Assembly: GCA_030836325.1 (NCBI GenBank)
Contig: JAURQC010000021.1
Coordinates: forward strand, 1 to 24,702
DNA length: 24,702 bases
From: Candidatus Nanopelagicales bacterium
GTDB lineage: Bacteria > Actinomycetota > Actinomycetes > S36-B12
Direction of reading: 5' to 3'
Part shown: positions 18,490-24,702 of the stretch, in pieces
How positions within the stretch are numbered: the first letter of the stretch is position 1
Layout of the letters: each line of letters opens with the position of its first letter
Position numbers and translations under genes: made by a program
Notes under the pieces: model-generated
The model's database searches: none
What the model saw: the letters and a program-made list of their open reading frames with translations, nothing else
What the model was told of the DNA's origin: nothing

Positions 18490-19284
18490 TTAGGGAGTGA
18501 CAGCCATGGAATCGAGGAGCGCTACGCCGAGGCTTTGATCACCAACGACGACGACGTCCTCCGCGAAATCGCGCTCCGTCGCACGACCACCGGCCAGCAT
18601 GACGAAGGACATCCACGGCATGGTCGCACTCACGTCGGCATCGATCTCATCGACGAGACCGGCCTTGCCGTCCTCACCTACGCGAACCCAGAACTCCGCG
18701 GCCAGGCCAGGCTCCGTCGTCACAACATTTAGGACCGATCCCGCCGGAGCACCAACGCTCTTGCCCCACACCTTCGGCAGCCCGGCGCTCAAGTAGGTCA
18801 TCGCTTCGCGTGCACCCGGGCCGTCTAGATTCCCTAGATTGCCAGTTGCGACCCGGGCATCCTGCTCGTGCATCCAGACGTCGAAGGTGCGCATGCTGAG
18901 TAGTCGTGGAATCGGGGTCTCGCCGCGCAGCCAGGGAATCGTTGCTTCGGGTCCGAGGCTTGCGACACGTTCTCTTGCTCGTTCGTGGCTGGCGGTGAGG
19001 TCATCCAGCAGGTCGCCGCGGGACCATCCGCGTCGGTAGTCAACGCCGACTTCCGTCAAGCGACCGAAGTCGGAATCAATATGCGCAATTGATTCCCAGG
19101 CCGGAGAGTGGTTTGGGCGCGGATCCGCAGCGAGCATCGATTCGAGGTCGCTGGTGTGAGCCACTAGGTCAGCGATCGTCCAACCGGGACAGGGAGATTG
19201 CACATTCCAGTCGTCGATTCCCTCAACGACTGAGATGAAGCTTTCGGTGGCTGAGTCCCATGTGGTGAATGCGTCGCCGGTCAT
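18490..19284 (-). CDS. Maleylpyruvate isomerase family (MDMPI/DinB-like) mycothiol-dependent protein
   Basis: A 264-residue protein of the actinobacterial MDMPI_N family, whose members use mycothiol and a metal ion. The N-terminal four-helix domain has [18 protein letters not shown], with metal ligand H43, and [13 protein letters not shown], with D135 and H139. The middle ligand is Glu in the characterised isomerase, while Asp at this place occurs in many uncharacterised paralogues. The C-terminal part (from about 175) is the SCP2-like domain and ends LLDSMAVTP. The true reaction is unknown. The ATG at 19282-19284 is chosen over a much longer frame reaching 19725, because TACGCT lies six bases upstream and the extension runs through the repeat array. 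A frameshifted copy of its C-terminus lies in opposite orientation at 19337-19503. Confidence 0.85.
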   Translation of the reverse strand: MTGDAFTTWDSATESFISVVEGIDDWNVQSPCPGWTIADLVAHTSDLESMLAADPRPNHSPAWESIAHIDSDFGRLTEVGVDYRRGWSRGDLLDDLTASHERARERVASLGPEATIPWLRGETPIPRLLSMRTFDVWMHEQDARVATGNLGNLDGPGAREAMTYLSAGLPKVWGKSVGAPAGSVLNVVTTEPGLAAEFWVRVGEDGKAGLVDEIDADVSATMPWMSFVMLAGGRATERDFAEDVVVVGDQSLGVALLDSMAVTP

Positions 19285-19290
19285 ATTGCA

Positions 19291-19296
19291 AGCGTA
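19291..19296 (-). promoter_or_regulatory. -10 element of the MDMPI-family gene (leaderless)
   Basis: On the minus strand TACGCT, six bases (TGCAAT), then ATG. Confidence 0.5.
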
Positions 19297-19336
19297 GGTC
19301 CCGATTGTGGGTTGTCGCGTGCGCATTCTGAAGAAC

Positions 19337-19503
19337 TTCACCGCTAGTCCTGCGACGGAGCACAATTTTTGGAAGACGTCGTCGTGGGTCATGAGAGTCT
19401 GGGCACAGCCTTCCTCGATTCGATGACCGTTACTCCACAGGAATGCGAGGTCGAGCACGTGAAGTTGCATGTTCGACCCGGAGATTTGCAAGTTCGGGGC
19501 TAG
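19337..19503 (+). pseudogene. Remnant of an MDMPI-family gene (C-terminal fragment, frameshifted)
   Basis: The plus strand encodes ATEHNF (19352-19369), then, after a one-base loss, EDVVVGHESLGTAFLDSMTVTP (19372-19437, in two parts of the frame). This matches [19 protein letters not shown] and [10 protein letters not shown] at the end of the intact neighbour. The original stop is lost and the frame runs on through the repeat array to TAG at 19501-19503. Everything upstream of the last 40 or so codons is missing. It is therefore the dead 3' end of a second, inverted MDMPI-family gene. The intact gene's promoter now lies at its truncated edge. Confidence 0.75.
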
Positions 19504-19516
19504 AAACTGCAGGTCC
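19454..19516 (+). repeat. 21-bp tandem repeat array B upstream of the carbon-nitrogen hydrolase
   Basis: Three units at 19454-19474, 19475-19495 and 19496-19516, with a weak fourth before them. The period and the TGCA phase equal those of array A, and the unit nearest the gene is best conserved (GAAACTGCAGGTCCG). This array is more diverged internally than array A. Confidence 0.8.
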
Positions 19517-19526
19517 GCGGGAGGGG

Positions 19527-19532
19527 TAGCGT
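19527..19532 (+). promoter_or_regulatory. -10 element of the carbon-nitrogen hydrolase gene (leaderless)
   Basis: TAGCGT, six bases (GGAGGA), then ATG at 19539. The GGAGGA abuts the start codon and is too close to act as a normal Shine-Dalgarno. Confidence 0.5.
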
Positions 19533-19538
19533 GGAGGA

Positions 19539-20330
19539 ATGAGTGGAACTGGTGTTCGGGTGGCGCTGGTGCAGGCGGACTGCAGTTCTGACGAGGGGTT
19601 CGAGGAACGCATAGATCGAGTGCTGGCCGAGACCGACCGCGCCATCGAGGAAGCCGACCTCGCGTTGCTACCCGAGTTGTGGAGCACCGCAGCGTTCGAC
19701 CTCGACTGTGCTCGTCGGCATGCACAACCCTTCGACTGCGCCCTCGTTTCTCGAATGTCGGACATTGCTCGCAAGCACTCGAAGTGGTTGCACGGTGGCT
19801 CCTTTGCCGAGGTGACCGCGGACGGGCAACACTTCAATACAAGCGTCTTGTTCGCCCCCGATGGATCGGTGGCAGCGATCTACCGAAAGATCCACGTCTT
19901 CGGCTACGGCGGCGAAGCTGACCTAATGTCAGCGGGTGAGGAACTCGTCGTTGTGGAGACACCACTGGGAATGACCGGTCTTGCGACCTGCTACGACACT
20001 CGATTCCCCGAGCAGTTCCGCGCACTCACCGACAAAGGCGCCACCGCCTTCATGATCACATCCGGTTGGCCTACCAAGCGAATCGACGCCTGGGACGTGC
20101 TCCTGCAAGCGCGAGCTATCGAAGATCAGGCATGGGTTATCGCGTGCAACCAAGTGGGAATGCAAAAGGGAGTACAACTCGGTGGTCACAGTGCCGTCAT
20201 TGATCCAATCGGCAACACGGTTTCACGTGCTGCTGCCGAGGAGACAACGTTGATGGCGACGGTCGATCCCAGTGCAGTCGATGAGTGGCGCGAGGAGTTC
20301 CCTGCGTTGCGCGATCGTGTGGACTTCTAA
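19539..20330 (+). CDS. Carbon-nitrogen hydrolase (nitrilase superfamily amidase)
   Basis: A 263-residue cytoplasmic amidase of the nitrilase superfamily. The catalytic triad is E46 (ALLPELWST), K117 (IYRKIHVFGYGGE) and C151 (GLATCYDTRFPEQFRAL). The Cys-Tyr-Asp-x-Arg-Phe-Pro pattern is that of the omega-amidase/Nit2-like and related branches, which hydrolyse alpha-ketoglutaramate or deaminated glutathione. The precise substrate is not certain. A late GGHSAVIDPIGN is also typical. The ATG is supported by a leaderless-type -10. Its promoter region is homologous to that of the DosR-like regulator gene. It converges on the L,D-transpeptidase gene with 11 bp between stops. Confidence 0.9.
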   Translation: MSGTGVRVALVQADCSSDEGFEERIDRVLAETDRAIEEADLALLPELWSTAAFDLDCARRHAQPFDCALVSRMSDIARKHSKWLHGGSFAEVTADGQHFNTSVLFAPDGSVAAIYRKIHVFGYGGEADLMSAGEELVVVETPLGMTGLATCYDTRFPEQFRALTDKGATAFMITSGWPTKRIDAWDVLLQARAIEDQAWVIACNQVGMQKGVQLGGHSAVIDPIGNTVSRAAAEETTLMATVDPSAVDEWREEFPALRDRVDF

Positions 20331-20341
20331 GTCAACTGGCC

Positions 20342-21055
20342 CTAGACAACGCGAATCACGATCACCGGATCCCTCTTGGGATCCATCCATTGCATGAGGT
20401 CGCGCATAACTTTCTTCTTGACTGCGATGCACCCGGCGGTCTTGTTGCCGTTATCAACGTGCAGGAAGATCCCACCTCCGCGCGAGGTATCTGGCGGATT
20501 CGAGCTGCGCCGAACGCCTTTCGCGCCGGTGGTGATGGGGCCTTTCGGAAGGTTGTAGTCCAACACCGCGACGTAGTCGTACTGGTAGCCCATGTCCCAC
20601 AGGTCCTCGACGTAACCGCCGTAGGACTTCCACGAGCGGTCGACGGTTTGAAACACGTTGTAGGTGCTTGGGACGCGCGGGTTGTAGGTCCACGCGTCGT
20701 TGCGATCGACCTGGATGTAATCGAGAGAGGTTCCGGGATCGGCCTTACGACCAAAGCCGCTGAGAACCTCGAAGACACCGCTCGGCACTTTCCCCGTGCC
20801 CTGTCGGCGCTTGTTGCCCCTGACCAGTCCGCCGTATCCGAGCTGCGCTCGAACCGTCGGCTGGACGACCTGCCAGGTGCCACCTCGCTTCTCGAAAGCC
20901 GTCAGCGTCCCTTCGGTGGCAGACCACTTCGGGGCCTCCACCACGATGACCTGGCGAGCATCACCGATCCGCGAATCTGGTGCCGACGTTGCGTGGGCAG
21001 ACGGAACCACAGCCAGCGAGAAGAGTGCCGCGAAGACGGCTACTGCGATGCGCAC
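20342..21055 (-). CDS. Secreted L,D-transpeptidase-like protein (YkuD fold)
   Basis: A 237-residue exported protein with a signal peptide (1-22, cleavage after AHA). The YkuD catalytic region is at the C-terminus: H199 in GGGIFLHVDNGNKTAGCIAVKK and nucleophile C209, ten residues later as in the family. Its N-terminal half (35-150) reads VIVVEAPKWSATEGTLTAFEKRGGTW and GKVPSGVFEVLSGFG, the first strands of the YkuD domain. It probably forms or edits peptidoglycan crosslinks; this branch is distinct from the Ig-fused mycobacterial enzymes. The GTG at 21053-21055 has TAATCT six bases upstream. The rhodanese lipoprotein gene lies 13 bp upstream on the same strand. Confidence 0.85.
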   Translation of the reverse strand: MRIAVAVFAALFSLAVVPSAHATSAPDSRIGDARQVIVVEAPKWSATEGTLTAFEKRGGTWQVVQPTVRAQLGYGGLVRGNKRRQGTGKVPSGVFEVLSGFGRKADPGTSLDYIQVDRNDAWTYNPRVPSTYNVFQTVDRSWKSYGGYVEDLWDMGYQYDYVAVLDYNLPKGPITTGAKGVRRSSNPPDTSRGGGIFLHVDNGNKTAGCIAVKKKVMRDLMQWMDPKRDPVIVIRVV

Positions 21056-21061
21056 ATCAGC

Positions 21062-21067
21062 AGATTA
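21062..21067 (-). promoter_or_regulatory. -10 element of the L,D-transpeptidase gene (leaderless)
   Basis: On the minus strand TAATCT, six bases (GCTGAT), then GTG. It lies between this gene and the rhodanese stop, 13 bp apart, so a separate transcript is possible despite the operon-like spacing. Confidence 0.5.
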
Positions 21068-21068
21068 A

Positions 21069-21551
21069 CTACTGGACGAGCGGTTGTCCTTCACCGCTCC
21101 ACCCGTTGGTGCCGCTCTCGAGCTCGAAGATCGCGTTGATGCCAACGTCGGACATGCCCGCGACGGCGGCTTGAGATCGATTTCCGCTTCGGCAGTACAC
21201 CGCGTAGGTGCCGTTCGGATCAAGTTGGCTTACCTGATCGATGAAGTCGGAGTTCTCGACCGGGATATTGATCGCGCCTTCTATGTGGCCTTGGGCGTAT
21301 TCCTCTGCAGTGCGGACATCGACGATCGTGACACCCGGGGACGCAATAACGTCGGCGAATTCCTGCACGCCGACTCGAACCGGGGACTCAGGAACTTCAA
21401 CGTCGGCACCGGGGCCTTGCGCCTGGCCTTGCTCGGCAGCCGCCGCTGGCTCGGCTCCAGAATCCGGCGAGCAGCCCGACAGGCCGATCGAGAGTGCAAG
21501 ACCGGCTGCGCCGGCGAGGGCAACGAGAGAACGGCGACGATGCGAATTCAT
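21069..21551 (-). CDS. Rhodanese-domain lipoprotein
   Basis: A 160-residue exported lipoprotein carrying one rhodanese domain. The lipobox is GLSGC with lipidated C27, and an acidic Ala/Gln/Gly linker follows. The rhodanese domain covers about 57-160 with IVDVRTAEEYAQGHIEGAINIP and the active-site loop YCRSGNRSQAA (C120). It presumably transfers sulfur or handles oxidised thiols at the cell surface. The ATG at 21549-21551 is preferred over a longer frame to 21659, because the signal peptide begins there and AGGGGG and TACCCT lie just upstream. Confidence 0.88.
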   Translation of the reverse strand: MNSHRRRSLVALAGAAGLALSIGLSGCSPDSGAEPAAAAEQGQAQGPGADVEVPESPVRVGVQEFADVIASPGVTIVDVRTAEEYAQGHIEGAINIPVENSDFIDQVSQLDPNGTYAVYCRSGNRSQAAVAGMSDVGINAIFELESGTNGWSGEGQPLVQ

Positions 21552-21558
21552 ACCCCCT

Positions 21559-21568
21559 AGGGTATATG
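21559..21568. promoter_or_regulatory. Overlapping divergent -10 elements of the rhodanese and FG-GAP genes
   Basis: On the minus strand TACCCT (21559-21564) lies seven bases before the rhodanese ATG. On the plus strand TATATG (21563-21568) lies 11 bases before the GTG at 21580. The two hexamers overlap by two bases. Confidence 0.4.
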
Positions 21569-21579
21569 ACACTGGGGTT

Positions 21580-23949
21580 GTGTCGAGCGTGAGGGGGCCA
21601 GCGGTGTTGCCCGGCCAGGACCGGACAACTGTCGACTTACCATGGGTGCCACAGTCCAAGCCTTCCCGTAGTCGAGTGTCAGCGAGTTCTCACGTGATTC
21701 CAGCCCGGGTTCCCCGAGGGCCTTTGGTCGCGTGCGTGGCCGCGGGCTCAGTGCTGGCCCTAACCGCCGGCCTCATCACCCCTGTTACCGCAGCGCCGGA
21801 CAGGATCAATAAGGCCCCTAATCTTCCGGAACTTCCCACCCCGGGGCGGGCCGATCTAGGTGTGGATCAGTCTCGCTCGATTCCCGGGCTCGGCAGCGCA
21901 GCATCGGGGCTGTGGATCACGCTGAGTCGGAGCCGGACCGGTAACTCGCGCACCCGAGTCAAGATGCCGCCCGCGCAGGGGACGCCACTGCTCGCGGACT
22001 GGAATGGCGACGGAGTAGCGACGCCGGGCGTCTTCAGTGATGGTCAATGGCTGGTCACCAATGCGGCAGTCGATTCGGCGTCGTGGGAAGGGTTCGCGTC
22101 GTTGGGTTCTGTAGGTGATACCCCGTTGACGGGACACCGCGACGGTGATGGCAAGGCCGATATCGCTACGTTCCGCGATGGCATTTGGAATTGGCGTGAT
22201 TCCACCGGACGTCAGGAGACGTTCGTCTTCGGGGATCCGGGCGATCTTCCGGTCGTGGGGGACTGGAACGGCGACGGCATCGATGAACCCGGCGTGGTCC
22301 GCGGGTCGACCTGGATCGTCCCAAAGGCAAGTGGTGAGGGAACCAGGTCATTCATTTTTGGTCAGCCGGGAGACACTCCGATTGCCGGGGACTGGGACGG
22401 CGACGGCAAGGACGGCCCCGGGGTGGTGCGTGGCAACCAGCGCTGGTTCATGGCCAAGAGCGTCACGCGGCTAAATGACGTCAGCGAAGTCGTCTTTCAG
22501 ATCTCCGAAGGCGAAGCTGCACTCGTTGGATTGCAGTCGAGTGTTCCTGGAGCGTGTCCAACGGCCACCGCTTCGGCGGAGCGCTACGGAAAAGTCGAGC
22601 AGCGCAAAGTGCAAGCACCCTTGTTGCCCCAGGGAACGAGGCTGATCCCGGGCTATCAGGAAATTAACGCGACGATGCGCGATGGAATGCGTGGAGTGAT
22701 GGTCACCGACCTCACCAGTCGATTGCGTTCGCGTTCGATGATGCCGTACTACGACCCACTGAGCACCGAGCCGTCGACTGAGGAATCTATTCGTCGTTCG
22801 GCCAATGCCGCACTTAGTGCAGCAATCTTGTACAGCACGAGCGGCTACATAAAGGACAACCGCATCACCCGAGAAATGCTCTTGGACTACGCGCGCTGGC
22901 ATATCCGGTCGATTGCGTGTGCGCACGGCTCCATCTCCCCAGGTGGTTGGGGCGATGGTTGGCAAAGCACACTGTGGGCAGTTGTCGCAGGACAGGCCGG
23001 TTGGATGCTGTGGGACGAGTTGAGCACTCAGGAACGGGCATACGTCGCAGCAATGGTCATCAGTGAGGCCGAGTACGCAGCACAACGTGGTCCCCGCTAC
23101 TTCCGTGATCGTCTCGGTCTTGAACTAACACCCGGTAACTCCATGTCCGATGAAGTTTCCTGGGACCTGCTTGCTCCGGCGCTTGCTTTCGCGATGTTTC
23201 CCGATCACGAAAAAGCCGAAAAATGGCGAAACTCAATGATCGCGATGGCGATCGCATCATTCGCACGACCCAGCAATTTGAAGAACAACACGTTCGTCAA
23301 CGGCATTAGCGTCAGCATCCGGCTCCCGGGAACCAACGCAAACGAAGACGGCACGGTTACCAACCATGGCATCGTCAATCCCGACTACACGCAAAACGTT
23401 CAACACCTGTGGTGGGCGGCAACGCTGCTGCGAGCAGGTCGGCAGGCTGTCCCCGAAGCCCTTTTCCTTAACGCGGACATTGTTTATCGCGCGCTTGCCG
23501 TCGTTAACTTCCCCAGTCCGCCATACGCGGCCCCCGGCGGCACGGTCTACGCACCCGGAGGGCAGATCTACTACCCGATGGGAGTTAGCTGGGGAATCCG
23601 GCGGCCGGCTACCTTCGTCGGTGTCGACGCTTTCGCGAATGTTTATGCGGCTCCCGACACGAACGCCGGCGCTTTTCTTGCAGCGCACGCCTACGACACC
23701 CGTGCACTGCAACTGCGCTACAGGACGGGGCAGATTTACGCGCCCGGTCGCGATGAGGAGTCCTACCGGCTAGGAAAAGAGGAGTACGCGCTGCAGCAGT
23801 TGTCCCTTGCGTGGTGGGCGGGCGCGTGGAAAGAGAACGGCCGCAGCATGCAAGTGGACACCAAGGCTTATCCGTGGGTGCGTCTGCACTCGGGTTATCC
23901 GCTAGACGAGGTCGGTCCGTTCACGTCCAGATGGCCACAATCGCCATAA
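21580..23949 (+). CDS. Large secreted FG-GAP/VCBS-repeat protein with C-terminal helical (alpha/alpha toroid-like) domain
   Basis: A protein of up to 789 residues. A signal-peptide helix (LVACVAAGSVLALTAGLITPVTAAP) is coded near 21723-21795. Four or so repeats of the form G-D-W-N-G-D-G-x-x-x-P-G-V (about 21985-22460) follow, as in calcium-binding FG-GAP/VCBS propellers. The C-terminal 450 residues are helix-rich, with GGWGDGWQST, GNSMSDEVSWD and NEDGTVTNHGIVNPDYTQNVQHLWWAA. These resemble toroid enzymes such as polysaccharide lyases, but no family is certain. It may bind and cut an extracellular glycan. The start is uncertain: GTG 21580 fits the promoter, while GTG 21676 or 21694 gives a more normal signal peptide. 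It converges on ctaG. Confidence 0.75.
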   Translation: MSSVRGPAVLPGQDRTTVDLPWVPQSKPSRSRVSASSHVIPARVPRGPLVACVAAGSVLALTAGLITPVTAAPDRINKAPNLPELPTPGRADLGVDQSRSIPGLGSAASGLWITLSRSRTGNSRTRVKMPPAQGTPLLADWNGDGVATPGVFSDGQWLVTNAAVDSASWEGFASLGSVGDTPLTGHRDGDGKADIATFRDGIWNWRDSTGRQETFVFGDPGDLPVVGDWNGDGIDEPGVVRGSTWIVPKASGEGTRSFIFGQPGDTPIAGDWDGDGKDGPGVVRGNQRWFMAKSVTRLNDVSEVVFQISEGEAALVGLQSSVPGACPTATASAERYGKVEQRKVQAPLLPQGTRLIPGYQEINATMRDGMRGVMVTDLTSRLRSRSMMPYYDPLSTEPSTEESIRRSANAALSAAILYSTSGYIKDNRITREMLLDYARWHIRSIACAHGSISPGGWGDGWQSTLWAVVAGQAGWMLWDELSTQERAYVAAMVISEAEYAAQRGPRYFRDRLGLELTPGNSMSDEVSWDLLAPALAFAMFPDHEKAEKWRNSMIAMAIASFARPSNLKNNTFVNGISVSIRLPGTNANEDGTVTNHGIVNPDYTQNVQHLWWAATLLRAGRQAVPEALFLNADIVYRALAVVNFPSPPYAAPGGTVYAPGGQIYYPMGVSWGIRRPATFVGVDAFANVYAAPDTNAGAFLAAHAYDTRALQLRYRTGQIYAPGRDEESYRLGKEEYALQQLSLAWWAGAWKENGRSMQVDTKAYPWVRLHSGYPLDEVGPFTSRWPQSP

Positions 23950-23974
23950 CCGTCAAACCCGAGATGCTGAACTG

Positions 23975-24702
23975 CTACCGAGATCGTGAATTCAGAGATT
24001 CAAGGTATGCGTTGTAGGCGTCGAGTTCCGCATCGCCATCGCGCGCTGCTTGTCGATCCTTGCGCTTGGCCTCGCGCTCGTCACTGCGTGACCACTGCAC
24101 GGCGATGGCGATGAGAACGATCAGGCTGGGGATCTCTGATAGTCCCCACGTGACTTGACCACCCAGCAAGGTGTCGCGCAGGGGATCGGTGACCCATTCG
24201 GGCCTGACTACGCCGTACCACTCGACAGCCATGGGAGTGGTGCCCATCATCATCGCGACAGCGAAGAACCCGTGAACGGCGAGGGCTAGGAGAAGCAGCA
24301 GGAGTCGACCCCAGTACGGCAAAGGTCGAGGACGTGGGTCAATGCCGATCAGTACCCAGTAGAAGAGGTAGCCGGACACGATGAAGTGCGTTTGCATAAT
24401 CACGTGCCCGACGTGCGAACCCATTAACCAACCGAAGAGCGGTGTCATGTAGAGGCCGTATAGACCAATCACATAGACGACGAACACATAGAACGGATTA
24501 GTCAGCACGCGAGTGATCGGACTGTGCAGGAACCACACCAACCATTCCCGCGGCCCACGTTCATTTCCTCGTGCCGGCTTGAATGCGCGCAGCGCCAAAG
24601 TGGCGGGGGCACCCATGACGAGCAGGATTGGCCCCAGCATCGTCAAGATCATGTGCTGGGTCATGTGCAGGCCGACCGAGACCTGGGCGTACGTCGAGAT
24701 AC
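23975..24702 (-). CDS. ctaG: Cytochrome c oxidase assembly protein CtaG, caa3 type (partial, 5' end outside the window)
   Basis: The last 242 residues of a multi-pass membrane protein involved in copper delivery to cytochrome c oxidase. The frame stays open past the first visible ATG (24662-24664) to the window edge, and the extra residues (STYAQVSVGLHMTQHM) fit the family, so that ATG is internal. Marks are MTQHMILTMLGPILLVMGAP, HVIMQTHFIVSGYLFYWVLIGIDP with its conserved histidines, and ALAVHGFFAVAMMMG. The tail is charged and Lys/Arg-rich. In many actinobacteria this domain is fused to an N-terminal CopD domain; whether that is so here cannot be seen. Confidence 0.9.
   Translation of the reverse strand, partial: ISTYAQVSVGLHMTQHMILTMLGPILLVMGAPATLALRAFKPARGNERGPREWLVWFLHSPITRVLTNPFYVFVVYVIGLYGLYMTPLFGWLMGSHVGHVIMQTHFIVSGYLFYWVLIGIDPRPRPLPYWGRLLLLLLALAVHGFFAVAMMMGTTPMAVEWYGVVRPEWVTDPLRDTLLGGQVTWGLSEIPSLIVLIAIAVQWSRSDEREAKRKDRQAARDGDAELDAYNAYLESLNSRSR

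Larger units (their letters stand above)
18371..18600. repeat. Left arm of a large imperfect inverted repeat
   Basis: This segment reads, on the minus strand, as the 3' end of the MDMPI-family gene, a 21-bp repeat array, and the promoter of the response regulator. The plus strand at 19337-19538 shows the same order ending at the carbon-nitrogen hydrolase gene. The 46 bases directly before the two start codons agree at 33 positions without a gap. The coding part agrees at roughly 70 percent by eye. The outer edges were set by eye and may extend a little further. Confidence 0.75.
19337..19538. repeat. Right arm of a large imperfect inverted repeat
   Basis: Counterpart of 18371-18600 in opposite orientation. 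It contains the MDMPI remnant, repeat array B and the promoter of the carbon-nitrogen hydrolase gene. The distance from the last repeat unit to the start codon is 22 bp, the same as in the left arm. Confidence 0.75.

Noticed and set aside
18397..18732. Plus-strand open frame starting with repeated NLQFLAP units
   Set aside because: It arises because the 21-bp repeats keep frame; the rest is antisense to the intact MDMPI-family gene and has no start signal.
18393..19516. CRISPR array
   Set aside because: Repeats are 21 bp, directly adjacent without spacers, and there are no cas genes.
18371..19538. Insertion sequence or composite transposon with terminal inverted repeats
   Set aside because: The arms contain gene ends and promoters, there is no transposase between them, and no target-site duplication was visible.
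19285..19725. N-terminal extension of the MDMPI-family gene on the minus strand
   Set aside because: The extension passes through the repeat array and opposes the carbon-nitrogen hydrolase gene; similarity to the family and the -10 element point to the ATG at 19284.

Overview
The window reads as a chromosomal segment of a moderately GC-rich actinomycete (Actinomycetota). The supports are the order rpsF-ssb-rpsR-rplI followed by dnaB, a zinc-type S18, a PimB'-like phosphatidylinositol mannoside mannosyltransferase, a mycothiol-dependent maleylpyruvate isomerase (MDMPI) family protein, a DosS/DosR (DevS/DevR)-type two-component pair, a HisC2/Pat-type aminotransferase, a caa3-type CtaG, and many GTG starts. 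The genus cannot be fixed from the sequence alone. No tRNA, rRNA, CRISPR array, transposase or prophage gene was seen.

Layout. 1-1190: tail of an unknown gene coupled to an EamA exporter, then a VapC toxin remnant. 1191-2941: the ribosomal/SSB operon with a structured leader and a strong terminator. 2949-4026: two small membrane proteins (DUF4190, DUF805). 4027-6705: a low-molecular-weight tyrosine phosphatase divergent from dnaB across a DnaA-box-rich spacer, then a small lipoprotein. 6785-10458: a YrhK-like membrane protein, purU, a pimB-like glycosyltransferase and a sirtuin. 10570-13975 (minus): PP2C/RsbU-type phosphatase, secreted glycoside hydrolase and a hypothetical protein in one line, divergent from the hisC2/pat gene at 13993. 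15076-20330: an EamA exporter, a GAF-GAF histidine kinase, its response regulator in convergent orientation, an MDMPI-family gene and a carbon-nitrogen hydrolase. 20342-24702: an L,D-transpeptidase, a rhodanese lipoprotein, a large secreted FG-GAP protein and the 3' part of ctaG.

Two patterns go beyond ordinary annotation. First, many genes without a usable Shine-Dalgarno sequence have a -10 hexamer of form TANNNT (sometimes CANNNT) exactly 6 nt before the start codon, the signature of leaderless transcription. One case, the spacer between the PP2C gene and hisC2, looks like a bidirectional promoter with overlapping -10 elements. Second, the segment 18371-19538 is an imperfect inverted duplication. 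Each arm holds the 3' end of an MDMPI-family gene, an array of about three 21-bp repeats, and a promoter ending exactly at the start codon of the next gene. One arm faces the DosR-like regulator and the other faces the carbon-nitrogen hydrolase. The two 46-bp stretches before the start codons match at 33 positions with no gap, suggesting shared control of two unrelated genes by a repeat-bound factor.
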